Source of the DNA: Protula sp. h YS-2021
Taxonomy: Eukaryota > Annelida > Polychaeta > Sabellida > Serpulidae
Assembly (NCBI GenBank): GCA_949752745.1
Contig: OX457034.1
Coordinates: 32,407,544-32,471,543, forward strand
Length of the DNA stretch: 64,000 nt
Direction of reading: 5' to 3'
Shown here: in pieces, positions 23,001-38,000 of the stretch
How positions within the stretch are numbered: the stretch's first letter is position 1
How the letters are laid out: every line of letters begins with the position of its first letter
Translations under genes and position numbers: made by a program
Notes under the pieces: model-generated
Seen by the model: the letters and a program-made list of their open reading frames with translations, nothing else
Database searches by the model: none
Told to the model about the DNA's origin: nothing

Positions 23001-26000
23001 TCTAAAGAAATCAGGTATTACACATATACCACCGACAAAAATGAAAATCCTGTGACTTTCTCAGTGAATTTGTGATATGGTTCAAGAGTTAGAAAGGAAT
23101 GTATGTATACCTTTAGTAAAATTTGAACTTTATTTCTGGATACAAGCAATCGGTAGCTTCAACAAGTATCAACAGAAACAAATCACCAGAAAACATTGAT
23201 GTAAAAATTCAAAGGTCCAGTACATAATACGGCATATCCTCGTCTCGGACATTTGTCGTTGTCATGTATCTGCGCCGTATGTCGAATTATGCTGACACAG
23301 TTGACGCCCCACTCTAGCGCTATTACTCTTATATTTATGACTTCCTTAAAATCTAAGCGGTTATTGTTGCAAGATCAAAGATTTCAATTTAGTTCGTTCG
23401 TTGCATAGACTGCACATCCTAGCTTTTATTTTAGTGTTAATGCATGTTTAACTGGCCAGTCGTTAACTGGTCAACCGTCAATGATGGATAATGGATTTAC
23501 AGACATGTCTTGTTATATTTTCCATGTTGATCAAACCAACACAGGTTAAACAAGACCCAAACAGTCTGAGAAATCTGATAGATTCACAGCAGGTTATATA
23601 CAAATAGTGAAAATGGTTAATTTGGTGGATACGTTAAATTTTGAAAGTGGAATATCTTTAAAAGTATTGGCGATAGAGAGACGGGAATTTGACGAGGTGA
23701 TATGGCGAATATGAATTATGTATGATCCAGTAGTGTTTTTAGGCCATTCTGAGCCCTTTAAATTGCACTTTTACAAAGGCAAAGTTTTCTACAGGCGAGT
23801 GTTAAATGAATGGTTTTAAGAACAGCGAGATAGTTTTTTTATAAATAGATTTGTCTATTTCTTAGTGATTGGATGAATGATCAGATCAGTCCTGGAAAAA
23901 ACTTCACAATAACTATGTAACTGTTTGATATATTTTTTTAAAGTAAACCTTTGTAACCATATACATCCTTCATGTTACCAGTTACCAATACAAATATATG
24001 TAATGTAAGAAGCTACTAAATTTCAACTTACAATTTAGATGTTTTCAGCATTTTATTTACAGTAGACTTTGTAAACCTAAATAATTAAAATGTACTTCTA
24101 TTTCCAGCCGAGTGTGAGATGTGAGAAATAATTCTGGGGTTACGGTATATACCGCCAACAACTGGAAAAATAAAAATAAATCAAGGGGTAATGTCATTGA
24201 ATGTGTGATTTGTTTTAAGAACTACAAAAAGATGTATGTATTCCATAGGTAAAAATTGTAATTTATTTCTGCATACAAACAATATGTATTTGCACCAATT
24301 ATCAACTCTAAAGAAATCAGGTATTACACATATACCACCGACAAAAATGAAAATCCTGTGACTTTCTCAGTGAATTTGTGATATGGTTCAAGAGTTAGAA
24401 AGGAATGTATGTATACCTTTAGTAAAATTTGAACTTTATTTCTGGATACAAGCAATCGGTAGCTTCAACAAGTATCAACAGAAACAAATCACCAGAAAAC
24501 ATTGATGTAAAAATTCAAAGGTCCAGTACATAATACGGCATATCCTCGTCTCGGACATTTGTCGTTGTCATGTATCTGCGCCGTATGTCGAATTATGCTG
24601 ACACAGTTGACGCCCCACTCTAGCGCTATTACTCTTATATTTATGACTTCCTTAAAATCTAAGCGGTTATTGTTGCAAGATCAAAGATTTCAATTTAGTT
24701 CGTTCGTTGCATAGACTGCACATCCTAGCTTTTATTTTAGTGTTAATGCATGTTTAACTGGCCAGTCGTTAACTGGTCAACCGTCAATGATGGATAATGG
24801 ATTTACAGACATGTCTTGTTATATTTTCCATGTTGATCAAACCAACACAGGTTAAACAAGACCCAAACAGTCTGAGAAATCTGATAGATTCACAGCAGGT
24901 TATATACAAATAATGAAAATGGTTAATTTGGTGGATACGTTAAATTTTGAAAGTGGAATATCTTTAAAAGTATTGGCGATAGAGAGACGGGAATTTGACG
25001 AGGTGATATGGCGAATATGAATTATGTATGATCCAGTAGTGTTTTTAGGCCATTCTGAGCCCTTTAAATTGCACTTTTACAAAGGCAAAGTTTTCTACAG
25101 GCGAGTGTTAAATGAATGGTTTTAAGAACAGCGAGATAGTTTTTTTATAAATAGATTTGTCTATTTCTTAGTGATTGGATGAATGATCAGATCAGTCCTG
25201 GAAAAAACTTCACAATAACTATGTAACTGTTTGATATATTTTTTTAAAGTAAACCTTTGTAACCATATACATCCTTCATGTTACCAGTTACCAATACAAA
25301 TATATGTAATGTAAGAAGCTACTAAATTTCAACTTACAATTTAGATGTTTTCAGCATTTTATTTACAGTAGACTTTGTAAACCTAAATAATTAAAATGTA
25401 CTTCTATTTCCAGCCGAGTGTGAGATGTGAGAAATAATTCTGGGGTTACGGTATATACCGCCAACAACTGGAAAAATAAAAATAAATCAAGGGGTAATGT
25501 CATTGAATGTGTGATTTGTTTTAAGAACTACAAAAAGATGTATGTATTCCATAGGTAAAAATTGTAATTTATTTCTGCATACAAACAATATGTATTTGCA
25601 CCAATTATCAACTCTAAAGAAATCAGGTATTACACATATACCACCGACAAAAATGAAAATCCTGTGACTTTCTCAGTGAATTTGTGATATGGTTCAAGAG
25701 TTAGAAAGGAATGTATGTATACCTTTAGTAAAATTTGAACTTTATTTCTGGATACAAGCAATCGGTAGCTTCAACAAGTATCAACAGAAACAAATCACCA
25801 GAAAACATTGATGTAAAAATTCAAAGGTCCAGTACATAATACGGCATATCCTCGTCTCGGACATTTGTCGTTGTCATGTATCTGCGCCGTATGTCGAATT
25901 ATGCTGACACAGTTGACGCCCCACTCTAGCGCTATTACTCTTATATTTATGACTTCCTTAAAATCTAAGCGGTTATTGTTGCAAGATCAAAGATTTCAAT

Positions 26001-29000
26001 TTAGTTCGTTCGTTGCATAGACTGCACATCCTAGCTTTTATTTTAGTGTTAATGCATGTTTAACTGGCCAGTCGTTAACTGGTCAACCGTCAATGATGGA
26101 TAATGGATTTACAGACATGTCTTGTTATATTTTCCATGTTGATCAAACCAACACAGGTTAAACAAGACCCAAACAGTCTGAGAAATCTGATAGATTCACA
26201 GCAGGTTATATACAAATAGTGAAAATGGTTAATTTGGTGGATACGTTAAATTTTGAAAGTGGAATATCTTTAAAAGTATTGGCGATAGAGAGACGGGAAT
26301 TTGACGAGGTGATATGGCGAATATGAATTATGTATGATCCAGTAGTGTTTTTAGGCCATTCTGAGCCCTTTAAATTGCACTTTTACAAAGGCAAAGTTTT
26401 CTACAGGCGAGTGTTAAATGAATGGTTTTAAGAACAGCGAGATAGTTTTTTTATAAATAGATTTGTCTATTTCTTAGTGATTGGATGAATGATCAGATCA
26501 GTCCTGGAAAAAACTTCACAATAACTATGTAACTGTTTGATATATTTTTTTAAAGTAAACCTTTGTAACCATATACATCCTTCATGTTACCAGTTACCAA
26601 TACAAATATATGTAATGTAAGAAGCTACTAAATTTCAACTTACAATTTAGATGTTTTCAGCATTTTATTTACAGTAGACTTTGTAAACCTAAATAATTAA
26701 AATGTACTTCTATTTCCAGCCGAGTGTGAGATGTGAGAAATAATTCTGGGGTTACGGTATATACCGCCAACAACTGGAAAAATAAAAATAAATCAAGGGG
26801 TAATGTCATTGAATGTGTGATTTGTTTTAAGAACTACAAAAAGATGTATGTATTCCATAGGTAAAAATTGTAATTTATTTCTGCATACAAACAATATGTA
26901 TTTGCACCAATTATCAACTCTAAAGAAATCAGGTATTACACATATACCACCGACAAAAATGAAAATCCTGTGACTTTCTCAGTGAATTTGTGATATGGTT
27001 CAAGAGTTAGAAAGGAATGTATGTATACCTTTAGTAAAATTTGAACTTTATTTCTGGATACAAGCAATCGGTAGCTTCAACAAGTATCAACAGAAACAAA
27101 TCACCAGAAAACATTGATGTAAAAATTCAAAGGTCCAGTACATAATACGGCATATCCTCGTCTCGGACATTTGTCGTTGTCATGTATCTGCGCCGTATGT
27201 CGAATTATGCTGACACAGTTGACGCCCCACTCTAGCGCTATTACTCTTATATTTATGACTTCCTTAAAATCTAAGCGGTTATTGTTGCAAGATCAAAGAT
27301 TTCAATTTAGTTCGTTCGTTGCATAGACTGCACATCCTAGCTTTTATTTTAGTGTTAATGCATGTTTAACTGGCCAGTCGTTAACTGGTCAACCGTCAAT
27401 GATGGATAATGGATTTACAGACATGTCTTGTTATATTTTCCATGTTGATCAAACCAACACAGGTTAAACAAGACCCAAACAGTCTGAGAAATCTGATAGA
27501 TTCACAGCAGGTTATATACAAATAGTGAAAATGGTTAATTTGGTGGATACGTTAAATTTTGAAAGTGGAATATCTTTAAAAGTATTGGCGATAGAGAGAC
27601 GGGAATTTGACGAGGTGATATGGCGAATATGAATTATGTATGATCCAGTAGTGTTTTTAGGCCATTCTGAGCCCTTTAAATTGCACTTTTACAAAGGCAA
27701 AGTTTTCTACAGGCGAGTGTTAAATGAATGGTTTTAAGAACAGCGAGATAGTTTTTTTATAAATAGATTTGTCTATTTCTTAGTGATTGGATGAATGATC
27801 AGATCAGTCCTGGAAAAAACTTCACAATAACTATGTAACTGTTTGATATATTTTTTTAAAGTAAACCTTTGTAACCATATACATCCTTCATGTTACCAGT
27901 TACCAATACAAATATATGTAATGTAAGAAGCTACTAAATTTCAACTTACAATTTAGATGTTTTCAGCATTTTATTTACAGTAGACTTTGTAAACCTAAAT
28001 AATTAAAATGTACTTCTATTTCCAGCCGAGTGTGAGATGTGAGAAATAATTCTGGGGTTACGGTATATACCGCCAACAACTGGAAAAATAAAAATAAATC
28101 AAGGGGTAATGTCATTGAATGTGTGATTTGTTTTAAGAACTACAAAAAGATGTATGTATTCCATAGGTAAAAATTGTAATTTATTTCTGCATACAAACAA
28201 TATGTATTTGCACCAATTATCAACTCTAAAGAAATCAGGTATTACACATATACCACCGACAAAAATGAAAATCCTGTGACTTTCTCAGTGAATTTGTGAT
28301 ATGGTTCAAGAGCTAGAAAGGAATGTATGTATACCTTTAGTAAAATTTGAACTTTATTTCTGGATACAAGCAATCGGTAGCTGCAACAAGTATCAACAGA
28401 AACAAATCACCAGAAAACATTGATGTAAAAATTCAAAGGTCCAGTACATAATACGGCATATCCTCGTCTCGGACATTTGTCGTTGTCATGTATCTGCGCC
28501 GTATGTCGAATTATGCTGACACAGTTGACGCCCCACTCTAGCGCTATTACTCTTATATTTATGACTTCCTTAAAATCTAAGCGGTTATTGTTGCAAGATC
28601 AAAGATTTCAATTTAGTTCGTTCGTTGCATAGACTGCACATCCTAGCTTTTATTTTAGTGTTAATGCATGTTTAACTGGCCAGTCGTTAACTGGTCAACC
28701 GTCAATGATGGATAATGGATTTACAGACATGTCTTGTTATATTTTCCATGTTGATCAAACCAACACAGGTTAAACAAGACCCAAACAGTCTGAGAAATCT
28801 GATAGATTCACAGCAGGTTATATACAAATAGTGAAAATGGTTAATTTGGTGGATACGTTAAATTTTGAAAGTGGAATATCTTTAAAAGTATTGGTGATAG
28901 AGAGACGGGGATTTGACGAGGTGATATGGCGAATATGAATTATGTATGATCCAGTAGTGTTTTTAGGCCATTCTGAGCCCTTTAAATTGCACTTTTACAA

Positions 29001-32000
29001 AGGCAAAGTTTTCTACAGGCGAGTGTTAAATGAATGGTTTTAAGAACAGCGAGATAGTTTTTTTATAAATAGATTTGTCTATTTCTTAGTGATTGGATGA
29101 ATGATCAGATCAGTCCTGGAAAAAACTTCACAATAACTATGTAACTGTTTGATATATTTTTTTAAAGTAAACCTTTGTAACCATATACATCCTTCATGTT
29201 ACCAGTTACCAATACAAATATATGTAATGTAAGAAGCTACTAAATTTCAACTTATAATTTAGATGTTTTCAGCATTTTATTTACAGTAGACTTTGTAAAC
29301 CTAAATAATTAAAATGTACTTCTATTTCCAGCCGAGTGTGAGATGTGAGAAATAATTCTGGGGTTACGGTATATACCGCCAACAACTGGAAAAATAAAAA
29401 TAAATCAAGGGGTAATGTCATTGAATGTGTGATTTGTTTTAAGAACTACAAAAAGATGTATGTATTCCATAGGTAAAAATTGTAATTTATTTCTGCATAC
29501 AAACAATATGTATTTGCACCAATTATCAACTCTAAAGAAATCAGGTATTACACATATACCACCGACAAAAATGAAAATCCTGTGACTTTCTCAGTGAATT
29601 TGTGATATGGTTCAAGAGCTAGAAAGGAATGTATGTATACCTTTAGTAAAATTTGAACTTTATTTCTGGATACAAGCAATCGGTAGCTGCAACAAGTATC
29701 AACAGAAACAAATCACCAGAAAACATTGATGTAAAAATTCAAAGGTCCAGTACATAATACGGCATATCCTCGTCTCGGACATTTGTCGTTGTCATGTATC
29801 TGCGCCGTATGTCGAATTATGCTGACACAGTTGACGCCCCACTCTAGCGCTATTACTCTTATATTTATGACTTCCTTAAAATCTAAGCGGTTATTGTTGC
29901 AAGATCAAAGATTTCAATTTAGTTCGTTCGTTGCATAGACTGCACATCCTAGCTTTTATTTTAGTGTTAATGCATGTTTAACTGGCCAGTCGTTAACTGG
30001 TCAACCGTCAATGAAGGATAATGGATTTACAGACATGTCTTGTTATATTTTCCATGTTGATCAAACCAACACAGGTTAAACAAGACCCAAACAGTCTGAG
30101 AAATCTGATAGATTCACAGCAGGTTATATACAAATAGTGAAAATGGTTAATTTGGTGGATACGTTAAATTTTGAAAGTGGAATATCTTTAAAAGTATTGG
30201 TGATAGAGAGACGGGGATTTGACGAGGTGATATGGCGAATATGAATTATGTATGATTCAATAGTGTTTTTAGGCCATTCTGAGCCCTTTAAATTGCACTT
30301 TTACAAAGGCAAAGTTTTCTACAGGCGAGTGTTAAATGAATGGTTTTAAGAACAGCGAGATAGTTTTTTTATAAATAGATTTGTCTATTTCTTAGTGATT
30401 GGATGAATGATCAGATCAGTCCTGGAAAAAACTTCACAATAACTATGTAACTGTTTGATATATTTTTTTAAAGTAAACCTTTGTAACCATATACATCCTT
30501 CATGTTACCAGTTACCAATACAAATATATGTAATGTAAGAAGCTACTAAATTTCAACTTACAATTTAGATGTTTTCAGCATTTTATTTACAGTAGACTTT
30601 GTAAACCTAAATAATTAAAATGTACTTCTATTTCCAGCCGAGTGTGAGATGTGAGAAATAATTCTGGGGTTACGGTATATACCGCCAACAACTGGAAAAA
30701 TAAAAATAAATCAAGGGGTAATGTCATTGAATGTGTGATTTGTTTTAAGAACTACAAAAAGATGTATGTATTCCATAGGTAAAAATTGTAATTTATTTCT
30801 GCATACAAACAATATGTATTTGCACCAATTATCAACTCTAAAGAAATCAGGTATTACACATATACCACCGACAAAAATGAAAATCCTGTGACTTTCTCAG
30901 TGAATTTGTGATATGGTTCAAGAGCTAGAAAGGAATGTATGTATACCTTTAGTAAAATTTGAACTTTATTTCTGGATACAAGCAATCGGTAGCTGCAACA
31001 AGTATCAACAGAAACAAATCACCAGAAAACATTGATGTAAAAATTCAAAGGTCCAGTACATAATACGGCATATCCTCGTCTCGGACATTTGTCGTTGTCA
31101 TGTATCTGCGCCGTATGTCGAATTATGCTGACACAGTTGACGCCCCACTCTAGCGCTATTACTCTTATATTTATGACTTCCTTAAAATCTAAGCGGTTAT
31201 TGTTGCAAGATCAAAGATTTCAATTTAGTTCGTTCGTTGCATAGACTGCACATCCTAGCTTTTATTTTAGTGTTAATGCATGTTTAACTGGCCAGTCGTT
31301 AACTGGTCAACCGTCAATGATGGATAATGGATTTACAGACATGTCTTGTTATATTTTCCATGTTGATCAAACCAACACAGGTTAAACAAGACCCAAACAG
31401 TCTGAGAAATCTGATAGATTCACAGCAGGTTATATACAAATAGTGAAAATGGTTAATTTGGTGGATACGTTAAATTTTGAAAGTGGAATATCTTTAAAAG
31501 TATTGGTGATAGAGAGACGGGGATTTGACGAGGTGATATGGCGAATATGAATTATGTATGATCCAGTAGTGTTTTTAGGCCATTCTGAGCCCTTTAAATT
31601 GCACTTTTACAAAGGCAAAGTTTTCTACAGGCGAGTGTTAAATGAATGGTTTTAAGAACAGCGAGATAGTTTTTTTATAAATAGATTTGTCTATTTCTTA
31701 GTGATTGGATGAATGATCAGATCAGTCCTGGAAAAAACTTCACAATAACTATGTAACTGTTTGATATATTTTTTTAAAGTAAACCTTTGTAACCATATAC
31801 ATCCTTCATGTTACCAGTTACCAATACAAATATATGTAATGTAAGAAGCTACTAAATTTCAACTTATAATTTAGATGTTTTCAGCATTTTATTTACAGTA
31901 GACTTTGTAAACCTAAATAATTAAAATGTACTTCTATTTCCAGCCGAGTGTGAGATGTGAGAAATAATTCTGGGGTTACGGTATATACCGCCAACAACTG

Positions 32001-35000
32001 GAAAAATAAAAATAAATCAAGGGGTAATGTCATTGAATGTGTGATTTGTTTTAAGAACTACAAAAAGATGTATGTATTCCATAGGTAAAAATTGTAATTT
32101 ATTTCTGCATACAAACAATATGTATTTGCACCAATTATCAACTCTAAAGAAATCAGGTATTACACATATACCACCGACAAAAATGAAAATCCTGTGACTT
32201 TCTCAGTGAATTTGTGATATGGTTCAAGAGCTAGAAAGGAATGTATGTATACCTTTAGTAAAATTTGAACTTTATTTCTGGATACAAGCAATCGGTAGCT
32301 GCAACAAGTATCAACAGAAACAAATCACCAGAAAACATTGATGTAAAAATTCAAAGGTCCAGTACATAATACGGCATATCCTCGTCTCGGACATTTGTCG
32401 TTGTCATGTATCTGCGCCGTATGTCGAATTATGCTGACACAGTTGACGCCCCACTCTAGCGCTATTACTCTTATATTTATGACTTCCTTAAAATCTAAGC
32501 GGTTATTGTTGCAAGATCAAAGATTTCAATTTAGTTCGTTCGTTGCATAGACTGCACATCCTAGCTTTTATTTTAGTGTTAATGCATGTTTAACTGGCCA
32601 GTCGTTAACTGGTCAACCGTCAATGATGGATAATGGATTTACAGACATGTCTTGTTATATTTTCCATGTTGATCAAACCAACACAGGTTAAACAAGACCC
32701 AAACAGTCTGAGAAATCTGATAGATTCACAGCAGGTTATATACAAATAGTGAAAATGGTTAATTTGGTGGATACGTTAAATTTTGAAAGTGGAATATCTT
32801 TAAAAGTATTGGTGATAGAGAGACGGGGATTTGACGAGGTGATATGGCGAATATGAATTATGTATGATCCAGTAGTGTTTTTAGGCCATTCTGAGCCCTT
32901 TAAATTGCACTTTTACAAAGGCAAAGTTTTCTACAGGCGAGTGTTAAATGAATGGTTTTAAGAACAGCGAGATAGTTTTTTTATAAATAGATTTGTCTAT
33001 TTCTTAGTGATTGGATGAATGATCAGATCAGTCCTGGAAAAAACTTCACAATAACTATGTAACTGTTTGATATATTTTTTTAAAGTAAACCTTTGTAACC
33101 ATATACATCCTTCATGTTACCAGTTACCAATACAAATATATGTAATGTAAGAAGCTACTAAATTTCAACTTACAATTTAGATGTTTTCAGCATTTTATTT
33201 ACAGTAGACTTTGTAAACCTAAATAATTAAAATGTACTTCTATTTCCAGCCGAGTGTGAGATGTGAGAAATAATTCTGGGGTTACGGTATATACCGCCAA
33301 CAACTGGAAAAATAAAAATAAATCAAGGGGTAATGTCATTGAATGTGTGATTTGTTTTAAGAACTACAAAAAGATGTATGTATTCCATAGGTAAAAATTG
33401 TAATTTATTTCTGCATACAAACAATATGTATTTGCACCAATTATCAACTCTAAAGAAATCAGGTATTACACATATACCACCGACAAAAATGAAAATCCTG
33501 TGACTTTCTCAGTGAATTTGTGATATGGTTCAAGAGCTAGAAAGGAATGTATGTATACCTTTAGTAAAATTTGAACTTTATTTCTGGATACAAGCAATCG
33601 GTAGCTGCAACAAGTATCAACAGAAACAAATCACCAGAAAACATTGATGTAAAAATTCAAAGGTCCAGTACATAATACGGCATATCCTCGTCTCGGACAT
33701 TTGTCGTTGTCATGTATCTGCGCCGTATGTCGAATTATGCTGACACAGTTGACGCCCCACTCTAGCGCTATTACTCTTATATTTATGACTTCCTTAAAAT
33801 CTAAGCGGTTATTGTTGCAAGATCAAAGATTTCAATTTAGTTCGTTCGTTGCATAGACTGCACATCCTAGCTTTTATTTTAGTGTTAATGCATGTTTAAC
33901 TGGCCAGTCGTTAACTGGTCAACCGTCAATGAAGGATAATGGATTTACAGACATGTCTTGTTATATTTTCCATGTTGATCAAACCAACACAGGTTAAACA
34001 AGACCCAAACAGTCTGAGAAATCTGATAGATTCACAGCAGGTTATATACAAATAGTGAAAATGGTTAATTTGGTGGATACGTTAAATTTTGAAAGTGGAA
34101 TATCTTTAAAAGTATTGGTGATAGAGAGACGGGGATTTGACGAGGTGATATGGCGAATATGAATTATGTATGATTCAGTAGTGTTTTTAGGCCATTCTGA
34201 GCCCTTTAAATTGCACTTTTACAAAGGCAAAGTTTTCTACAGGCGAGTGTTAAATGAATGGTTTTAAGAACAGCGAGATAGTTTTTTTATAAATAGATTT
34301 GTCTATTTCTTAGTGATTGGATGAATGATCAGATCAGTCCTGGAAAAAACTTCACAATAACTATGTAACTGTTTGATATATTTTTTTAAAGTAAACCTTT
34401 GTAACCATATACATCCTTCATGTTACCAGTCACCAATACAAATATATGTAATGTCAGAAGCTACTAAATTTCAACTTACAATTTAGATGTTTTCAGCATT
34501 TTATTTACAGTAGACTTTGTAAACCTAAATAATTAAAATGTACTTCTATTTCCAGCCGAGTGTGAGATGTGAGAAATAATTCTGGGGTTACGGTATATAC
34601 CGCCAACAACTGGAAAAATAAAAATAAATCAAGGGGTAATGTCATTGAATGTGTGATTTGTTTTAAGAACTACAAAAAGATGTATGTATTCCATAGGTAA
34701 AAATTGTAATTTATTTCTGCATACAAACAATATGTATTTGCACCAATTATCAACTCTAAAGAAATCAGGTATTACACATATACCACCGACAAAAATGAAA
34801 ATCCTGTGACTTTCTCAGTGAATTTGTGATATGGTTCAAGAGCTAGAAAGGAATGTATGTATACCTTTAGTAAAATTTGAACTTTATTTCTGGATACAAG
34901 CAATCGGTAGCTGCAACAAGTATCAACAGAAACAAATCACCAGAAAACATTGATGTAAAAATTCAAAGGTCCAGTACATAATACGGCATATCCTCGTCTC

Positions 35001-38000
35001 GGACATTTGTCGTTGTCATGTATCTGCGCCGTATGTCGAATTATGCTGACACAGTTGACGCCCCACTCTAGCGCTATTACTCTTATATTTATGACTTCCT
35101 TAAAATCTAAGCGGTTATTGTTGCAAGATCAAAGATTTCAATTTAGTTCGTTCGTTGCATAGACTGCACATCCTAGCTTTTATTTTAGTGTTAATGCATG
35201 TTTAACTGGCCAGTCGTTAACTGGTCAACCGTCAATGATGGATAATGGATTTACAGACATGTCTTGTTATATTTTCCATGTTGATCAAACCAACACAGGT
35301 TAAACAAGACCCAAACAGTCTGAGAAATCTGATAGATTCACAGCAGGTTATATACAAATAGTGAAAATGGTTAATTTGGTGGATACGTTAAATTTTGAAA
35401 GTGGAATATCTTTAAAAGTATTGGTGATAGAGAGACGGGGATTTGACGAGGTGATATGGCGAATATGAATTATGTATGATCCAGTAGTGTTTTTAGGCCA
35501 TTCTGAGCCCTTTAAATTGCACTTTTACAAAGGCAAAGTTTTCTACAGGCGAGTGTTAAATGAATGGTTTTAAGAACAGCGAGATAGTTTTTTTATAAAT
35601 AGATTTGTCTATTTCTTAGTGATTGGATGAATGATCAGATCAGTCCTGGAAAAAACTTCACAATAACTATGTAACTGTTTGATATATTTTTTTAAAGTAA
35701 ACCTTTGTAACCATATACATCCTTCATGTTACCAGTTACCAATACAAATATATGTAATGTAAGAAGCTACTAAATTTCAACTTATAATTTAGATGTTTTC
35801 AGCATTTTATTTACAGTAGACTTTGTAAACCTAAATAATTAAAATGTACTTCTATTTCCAGCCGAGTGTGAGATGTGAGAAATAATTCTGGGGTTACGGT
35901 ATATACCGCCAACAACTGGAAAAATAAAAATAAATCAAGGGGTAATGTCATTGAATGTGTGATTTGTTTTAAGAACTACAAAAAGATGTATGTATTCCAT
36001 AGGTAAAAATTGTAATTTATTTCTGCATACAAACAATATGTATTTGCACCAATTATCAACTCTAAAGAAATCAGGTATTACACATATACCACCGACAAAA
36101 ATGAAAATCCTGTGACTTTCTCAGTGAATTTGTGATATGGTTCAAGAGCTAGAAAGGAATGTATGTATACCTTTAGTAAAATTTGAACTTTATTTCTGGA
36201 TACAAGCAATCGGTAGCTGCAACAAGTATCAACAGAAACAAATCACCAGAAAACATTGATGTAAAAATTCAAAGGTCCAGTACATAATACGGCATATCCT
36301 CGTCTCGGACATTTGTCGTTGTCATGTATCTGCGCCGTATGTCGAATTATGCTGACACAGTTGACGCCCCACTCTAGCGCTATTACTCTTATATTTATGA
36401 CTTCCTTAAAATCTAAGCGGTTATTGTTGCAAGATCAAAGATTTCAATTTAGTTCGTTCGTTGCATAGACTGCACATCCTAGCTTTTATTTTAGTGTTAA
36501 TGCATGTTTAACTGGCCAGTCGTTAACTGGTCAACCGTCAATGAAGGATAATGGATTTACAGACATGTCTTGTTATATTTTCCATGTTGATCAAACCAAC
36601 ACAGGTTAAACAAGACCCAAACAGTCTGAGAAATCTGATAGATTCACAGCAGGTTATATACAAATAGTGAAAATGGTTAATTTGGTGGATACGTTAAATT
36701 TTGAAAGTGGAATATCTTTAAAAGTATTGGTGATAGAGAGACGGGGATTTGACGAGGTGATATGGCGAATATGAATTATGTATGATTCAGTAGTGTTTTT
36801 AGGCCATTCTGAGCCCTTTAAATTGCACTTTTACAAAGGCAAAGTTTTCTACAGGCGAGTGTTAAATGAATGGTTTTAAGAACAGCGAGATAGTTTTTTT
36901 ATAAATAGATTTGTCTATTTCTTAGTGATTGGATGAATGATCAGATCAGTCCTGGAAAAAACTTCACAATAACTATGTAACTGTTTGATATATTTTTTTA
37001 AAGTAAACCTTTGTAACCATATACATCCTTCATGTTACCAGTTACCAATACAAATATATGTAATGTAAGAAGCTACTAAATTTCAACTTATAATTTAGAT
37101 GTTTTCAGCATTTTATTTACAGTAGACTTTGTAAACCTAAATAATTAAAATGTACTTCTATTTCCAGCCGAGTGTGAGATGTGAGAAATAATTCTGGGGT
37201 TACGGTATATACCGCCAACAACTGGAAAAATAAAAATAAATCAAGGGGTAATGTCATTGAATGTGTGATTTGTTTTAAGAACTACAAAAAGATGTATGTA
37301 TTCCATAGGTAAAAATTGTAATTTATTTCTGCATACAAACAATATGTATTTGCACCAATTATCAACTCTAAAGAAATCAGGTATTACACATATACCACCG
37401 ACAAAAATGAAAATCCTGTGACTTTCTCAGTGAATTTGTGATATGGTTCAAGAGCTAGAAAGGAATGTATGTATACCTTTAGTAAAATTTGAACTTTATT
37501 TCTGGATACAAGCAATCGGTAGCTGCAACAAGTATCAACAGAAACAAATCACCAGAAAACATTGATGTAAAAATTCAAAGGTCCAGTACATAATACGGCA
37601 TATCCTCGTCTCGGACATTTGTCGTTGTCATGTATCTGCGCCGTATGTCGAATTATGCTGACACAGTTGACGCCCCATTCTAGCGCTATTACTCTTATAT
37701 TTATGACTTCCTTAAAATCTAAGCGGTTATTGTTGCAAGATCAAAGATTTCAATTTAGTTCGTTCGTTGCATAGACTGCACATCCTAGCTTTTATTTTAG
37801 TGTTAATGCATGTTTAACTGGCCAGTCGTTAACTGGTCAACCGTCAATGAAGGATAATGGATTTACAGACATGTCTTGTTATATTTTCCATGTTGATCAA
37901 ACCAACACAGGTTAAACAAGACCCAAACAGTCTGAGAAATCTGATAGATTCACAGCAGGTTATATACAAATAGTGAAAATGGTTAATTTGGTGGATACGT

